The notes under the pieces: model-generated
What the model was told of the DNA's origin: nothing
Database searches by the model: none
The model's input: the letters and a program-made list of their open reading frames with translations, nothing else
Position numbers and translations under genes: made by a program
Assembly: GCA_002440085.1 (NCBI GenBank)
Contig: DJRM01000038.1
Location: 24,677 to 32,906 of the forward strand
DNA from: Bacteroidales bacterium UBA6360
GTDB lineage: Bacteria > Bacteroidota > Bacteroidia > Bacteroidales > UBA932
Direction: 5' to 3'
DNA: 8,230 nucleotides
Part shown: piece after piece, positions 6,391-8,230 of the stretch
Numbering within the stretch: position 1 is the first letter of the stretch
Layout: each line of letters starts with the position of its first letter

Positions 6391-6463
6391 GCCAGTTTAG
6401 CTTAGTTGGTAGAGCATCGCATTCGTAACGCGAAGGTCGTGGGTTCGACTCCCATAGCTGGCT
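6391..6463 (+). tRNA. tRNA-Thr (anticodon CGT)
   Basis: This 73-base cloverleaf reads threonine ACG codons. The acceptor stem GCCAGTT pairs with AGCTGGC (one G.U); the D arm is GCTT/GAGC with loop AGTTGGTA; the anticodon arm is TCGCA-TTCGTAA-CGCGA with CGT at 6424-6426; the variable region is AGGTC; the T arm is GTGGG-TTCGACT-CCCAT; the discriminator base is T. CCA is not encoded. The closing pair of the anticodon stem is A31.C39 (6421/6429), a mismatch where E. coli tRNA-Thr(CGT) has A-T as I recall it. The last base overlaps the stop codon of the kinase-like gene on the other strand. No intrinsic terminator follows. Confidence 0.97.
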
Positions 6464-7359
6464 CACAGAATCGTATCGTGAGAAAGTTCCGCAGCCTCGA
6501 TATTCGGGAGGCATTCAAGCGACCACGCCGGGACTTCAGCCAAGACATCAGAAATGTAGTTGCAGACAGCGTCGGAAGTCTCTTCCGTGTAGTTCAGCGC
6601 AGGCGGTGCAGAAGGCAGCAGTGCTCCTATTGCCTGTATGGGATTGAGTTTCTGAATCTTGTTATGCGGAGCCTGGCTCAGGCGTACAATCGCCGCAAGG
6701 GGGTAGGACTCAGCCTTGTAGCATGGTGTTTTACCGCTCCACGGCGAGCCGAAGACCACCACATTCCCGTCAGGCATGACCCGCACGAACGGGCTGTCGT
6801 CGTTCAGAAGAAACGATTCCGGATACCTTTCGCGAAGCAGTCTTGTGTGTGTGCTCTTTCCGGTTCCGGATTCTCCGAGAAAAATGGCCGCCCTTCCGTC
6901 AAAGACGTTTGCCGAACTGTGTATCGCCACGCATCCGTGTCCGCAGGTAAGGAAATTCACGGCCGTCCAAAGGGCGTATCTGTACATTGTCGCAGTGGCT
7001 CTGACTATGGATGTCCGCACTGTCGAGTCTCCGATTTTCCATGTTTCCCAAAGTTCCTTTCCGGAGTGCTCCTCGTTCATGTGGAAGACGAGCGTGTCTG
7101 AATTTCTGTAGAAATGGCAGGTGATGTCTTCGAAGGAGACGTCGAAATAACTTCCGCCTCGTTCGCATGCGGTCGCAAGTCTGGCCGTGTCGGTTTCGTC
7201 AAGTTCTTCAGAGACAATGAAATCAGCTTTCTCTGTGCAGGATGTCACAAATGGTCTGAAAAATGGCATTGCGTGGATAAAGCAGCATAGGTCATCTCCG
7301 GAGAAGAGAAGTCTGAATCCGGCGATTGACAGCATGACAGGCATCTGATTATCTTGCAT
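6463..7359 (-). CDS. HPr kinase/phosphorylase-like P-loop protein
   Basis: 298-residue protein with the nucleotide-binding architecture of the C-terminal HPrK/PEP-carboxykinase-like fold: HSS at 147-149, Walker A GESGTGKS (162-169) after a hydrophobic strand (AAIFL), an acidic LLNDDSP segment (184-190) at the HPrK aspartate position, and GSPWSGK (204-210). The first 110 or so residues resemble nothing I recognise. It lacks a classical HPrK N-terminal domain, and no HPr gene is nearby, so catabolite-repression HPr kinase is unlikely. Related HPrK-like proteins occur beside PqqD-like proteins, and some in lasso-peptide clusters phosphorylate the peptide. The ATG (7357-7359) overlaps the 3' end of the PqqD-like gene by 11 bp, suggesting translational coupling. 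Its TGA shares base 6463 with tRNA-Thr, so the transcript probably runs antisense into the tRNA. The substrate is unknown. Confidence 0.8.
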   Translation of the reverse strand: MQDNQMPVMLSIAGFRLLFSGDDLCCFIHAMPFFRPFVTSCTEKADFIVSEELDETDTARLATACERGGSYFDVSFEDITCHFYRNSDTLVFHMNEEHSGKELWETWKIGDSTVRTSIVRATATMYRYALWTAVNFLTCGHGCVAIHSSANVFDGRAAIFLGESGTGKSTHTRLLRERYPESFLLNDDSPFVRVMPDGNVVVFGSPWSGKTPCYKAESYPLAAIVRLSQAPHNKIQKLNPIQAIGALLPSAPPALNYTEETSDAVCNYISDVLAEVPAWSLECLPNIEAAELSHDTIL

Positions 7360-7645
7360 CCGTCATGTCCTCCCCGTCTTTCTCCAAAAGTCCGCATTCC
7401 GCAATTTTGTCGCACCAGGTCTGTCCGTCTTTCCTCGCCAGCTGTTCGTCGATTCCATATTCGCCGACGAGTGCGGAAGTGACGTCATCCGCAGTGAATT
7501 CCTTGTCGTGGAACGTGTTCCACAGAAAAAGCGACGTCTCGTTGAGAGATATGATTTTGGTCATGTCGCCGCCGTATTTGCCCTGCATTATGATGACGTT
7601 CTGCCCGGCCATTGAGCGAACCTTGAATTTCGGTGATATTCTCAT
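7349..7645 (-). CDS. PqqD-like (RRE-fold) small protein
   Basis: 98-residue protein resembling the PqqD family: an N-terminal beta-rich part (RISPKFKVRSMAGQNVIIMQG), the hallmark mid-region SLNETSLFLWNTF (33-45), then a helical part (TADDVTSALVGEYGI) typical of a winged-helix RiPP recognition element. Such domains bind the leader of a peptide substrate and present it to a modifying enzyme; the likely partner here is the HPrK-like protein encoded next. No other PQQ-biosynthesis gene is present, so PQQ synthesis is not implied. I chose the ATG at 7643-7645; a TTG (7667-7669) would add eight residues but sits inside the predicted -7 promoter element. No short precursor-peptide frame is seen between it and the divergent histone-like gene. 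Family call by eye, fairly confident; role inferred. Confidence 0.78.
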   Translation of the reverse strand: MRISPKFKVRSMAGQNVIIMQGKYGGDMTKIISLNETSLFLWNTFHDKEFTADDVTSALVGEYGIDEQLARKDGQTWCDKIAECGLLEKDGEDMTDAR

Positions 7646-7666
7646 GATTATGAATGTTGTTTTATG

Positions 7667-7698
7667 CAAATTTCGCTAATTTGCTTTTAATATGCAAA
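7667..7698 (-). promoter_or_regulatory. Putative promoter for the PqqD-like/kinase operon
   Basis: On the minus strand, TTTG (7698-7695) is followed after exactly 20 bases by GAAATTTG (7674-7667). This matches the -33/-7 layout of Bacteroidota promoters with one mismatch (G for T at the first -7 base). Transcription would start about 10-15 bases before the ATG at 7645, giving a short A-rich leader (TAAAACAACATTCATAATC) without a Shine-Dalgarno sequence. Confidence 0.5.
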
Positions 7699-7735
7699 AA
7701 ATGCTGTTTAAAAGGGTAAAAAATGCCTTGAATAC

Positions 7736-7765
7736 TTGCAAGTTAGTGTTTTTCTGTCTATCTTG
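7736..7765 (+). promoter_or_regulatory. Putative promoter for the histone H1-like gene
   Basis: TTG (7736-7738) and TATCTTG (7759-7765) are separated by exactly 20 bases. This is the Bacteroidota -33/-7 arrangement, with the -7 box one T short of TAnnTTTG. The leader to the ATG at 7813 is about 40 bases and very A/T-rich (CAATTACTAATTTAAAATTC), the typical initiation context of highly expressed genes in this phylum. It is back to back with the promoter of the PqqD-like operon. Confidence 0.5.
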
Positions 7766-7812
7766 CAGCGTTTTTGAAAGAAGTTTCAATTACTAATTTA
7801 AAATTCAATAAC

Positions 7813-7986
7813 ATGAAAGAGCTCGTAGCTAAAATCAATGCTGAAATCGCAGAATTTCAGGCAAATGCTGAGGCACAGGTAGTTAAGGGAAACAAGGCTG
7901 CCGGTGCGCGCGCACGTAAGAACGCTTTGGAACTTATGAAGGATCTCAAGGAATTCCGCAAGGTTTCAGTTGAGGCTTCAAAGTAA
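7813..7986 (+). CDS. Histone H1-like (Hc1-type) small basic protein
   Basis: 57-residue Lys/Ala/Glu-rich, largely helical protein that matches the small histone H1-like family widespread in Bacteroidota and related to chlamydial Hc1. Members are thought to bind DNA and help organise the nucleoid; that role is inferred from the family. Residues 1-23 form an amphipathic, acidic helix (MKELVAKINAEIAEF); the basic centre KGNKAAGARARKNA (25-38) is the family core and probable nucleic-acid contact; the tail ends in EASK. The ATG at 7813 follows an A/T-rich leader; an upstream TTG (7774) would add 13 residues of leader sequence and is rejected. It is a single-gene unit with its own promoter and terminator. 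Confidence 0.85.
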   Translation: MKELVAKINAEIAEFQANAEAQVVKGNKAAGARARKNALELMKDLKEFRKVSVEASK

Positions 7987-8006
7987 GTCACTTAAACAAG
8001 CAAAAA

Positions 8007-8040
8007 GAAAGGTCGTTGATTTTTTCAGCGACCTTTTTTG
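8007..8040 (+). terminator. Rho-independent terminator of the histone-like gene
   Basis: AAGGTCGTTG (8009-8018) pairs with CAGCGACCTT (8026-8035) with one G.U pair, around a T-rich loop of seven bases, followed by TTTT to 8039: a classic intrinsic terminator 22 bases after the histone-like stop. The complement also has a T-rich run (TCTTTTTG) after the stem, so it may stop transcripts arriving from the transposase gene on the other strand. Confidence 0.9.
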
Positions 8041-8105
8041 TATAGAAACACGAACTATATTAAAAAATGCGAAAAAAGAGTAAAAATATGGTGAGATCAG
8101 TCTCG

Positions 8106-8230
8106 TCAATGTCGTTTGGAGACAAATCCGTCGACATACTCTTTTTGTTGCGAGACGACGGCAAATGCCTGTCTCACGAGCTTGTTCGCGACGGCGACCA
8201 TTGCGAGTTTGCCTGGCTTCCCTCTTTTTC
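8106..8230 (-). CDS. IS110-family transposase, C-terminal end (cut by window edge)
   Basis: A minus-strand frame open from the right edge to a TGA at 8106-8108 encodes 41 residues, including KRGKPGKLAMVAVANKLVRQ and AFAVVSQQKEYV, ending VSKRH. The K-P-x-x-x-A-x-V-A-x-x-x-K-L-x-R pattern is the characteristic C-terminal tail of IS110/IS116/IS902 transposases (Transposase_20 region). These are DEDD-serine recombinases whose target choice can be guided by an element-encoded bridge RNA. The start, catalytic domains and other end lie outside the window, so intactness cannot be judged. The 65 bases between the stop and the terminator at 8040 (8041-8105) are A/T-rich, contain no gene, and probably hold the element boundary, which I cannot place. 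Confidence 0.75.
   Translation of the reverse strand, partial: KRGKPGKLAMVAVANKLVRQAFAVVSQQKEYVDGFVSKRH

Noticed and set aside
6463..7359. True HPr kinase/phosphorylase (hprK) controlling catabolite repression
   Set aside because: The N-terminal HPrK domain is absent and no HPr gene is present; only the P-loop fold is shared.
7349..7645. PQQ biosynthesis gene pqqD
   Set aside because: No pqqA, B, C or E nearby; the kinase partner points to a PqqD-like domain in another peptide-modification setting.
1..8230. CRISPR array or defence island
   Set aside because: No regularly spaced direct repeats and no cas, restriction or toxin-antitoxin genes were found on either strand.

Overview
The window looks like chromosomal DNA from an uncultured or gut-type member of the Bacteroidales (phylum Bacteroidota). 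The evidence is consistent: start codons lack Shine-Dalgarno sequences and sit behind A/T-rich leaders; several upstream regions carry the Bacteroidota -7 element (TAnnTTTG or a one-base variant), three of them with a possible -33 element 20 bases upstream; the tRNA gene does not encode CCA; a small histone H1-like protein is present; and the transketolase, TyrS and TpiA sequences read like Bacteroidales versions. I cannot name the genus.

Layout from left to right. 1-209 has no gene but three hairpin-forming segments. tyrS (210-1499, minus) and tpiA (1751-2503, plus) diverge from a shared 250-bp promoter region. tpiA is followed by a 143-bp gap made largely of repeat DNA, then tkt (2647-4683, plus). 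tkt converges on an HI0933/YhiN-type flavoprotein gene (4815-6263, minus), with a second, inverted copy of the same repeat between them. Then come tRNA-Thr(CGT) (6391-6463, plus), a two-gene minus-strand operon for a PqqD-like protein and an HPr-kinase-like P-loop protein (6463-7645), a divergent histone H1-like gene (7813-7986, plus) with a clear intrinsic terminator, and the C-terminal end of an IS110-family transposase running off the right edge (8106-8230, minus).

Functional links. TpiA and transketolase both handle triose phosphates (glycolysis and the non-oxidative pentose phosphate branch), so their adjacency makes sense, though the gap argues against tight coupling. The PqqD-like and kinase genes overlap by 11 bp and surely act together; they resemble parts of peptide-modification systems, but no precursor peptide is visible here.

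Most interesting observation. The two intergenic repeats flanking tkt (2545-2635 plus; 4725-4814 minus) share a 42-base hairpin. Both copies have the same inner stem, the same 6x6 internal loop, and outer stems that differ in sequence but each pair perfectly, with three compensatory base-pair changes. I do not recognise it as a described element; it may be a structured RNA or a mobile palindromic repeat.
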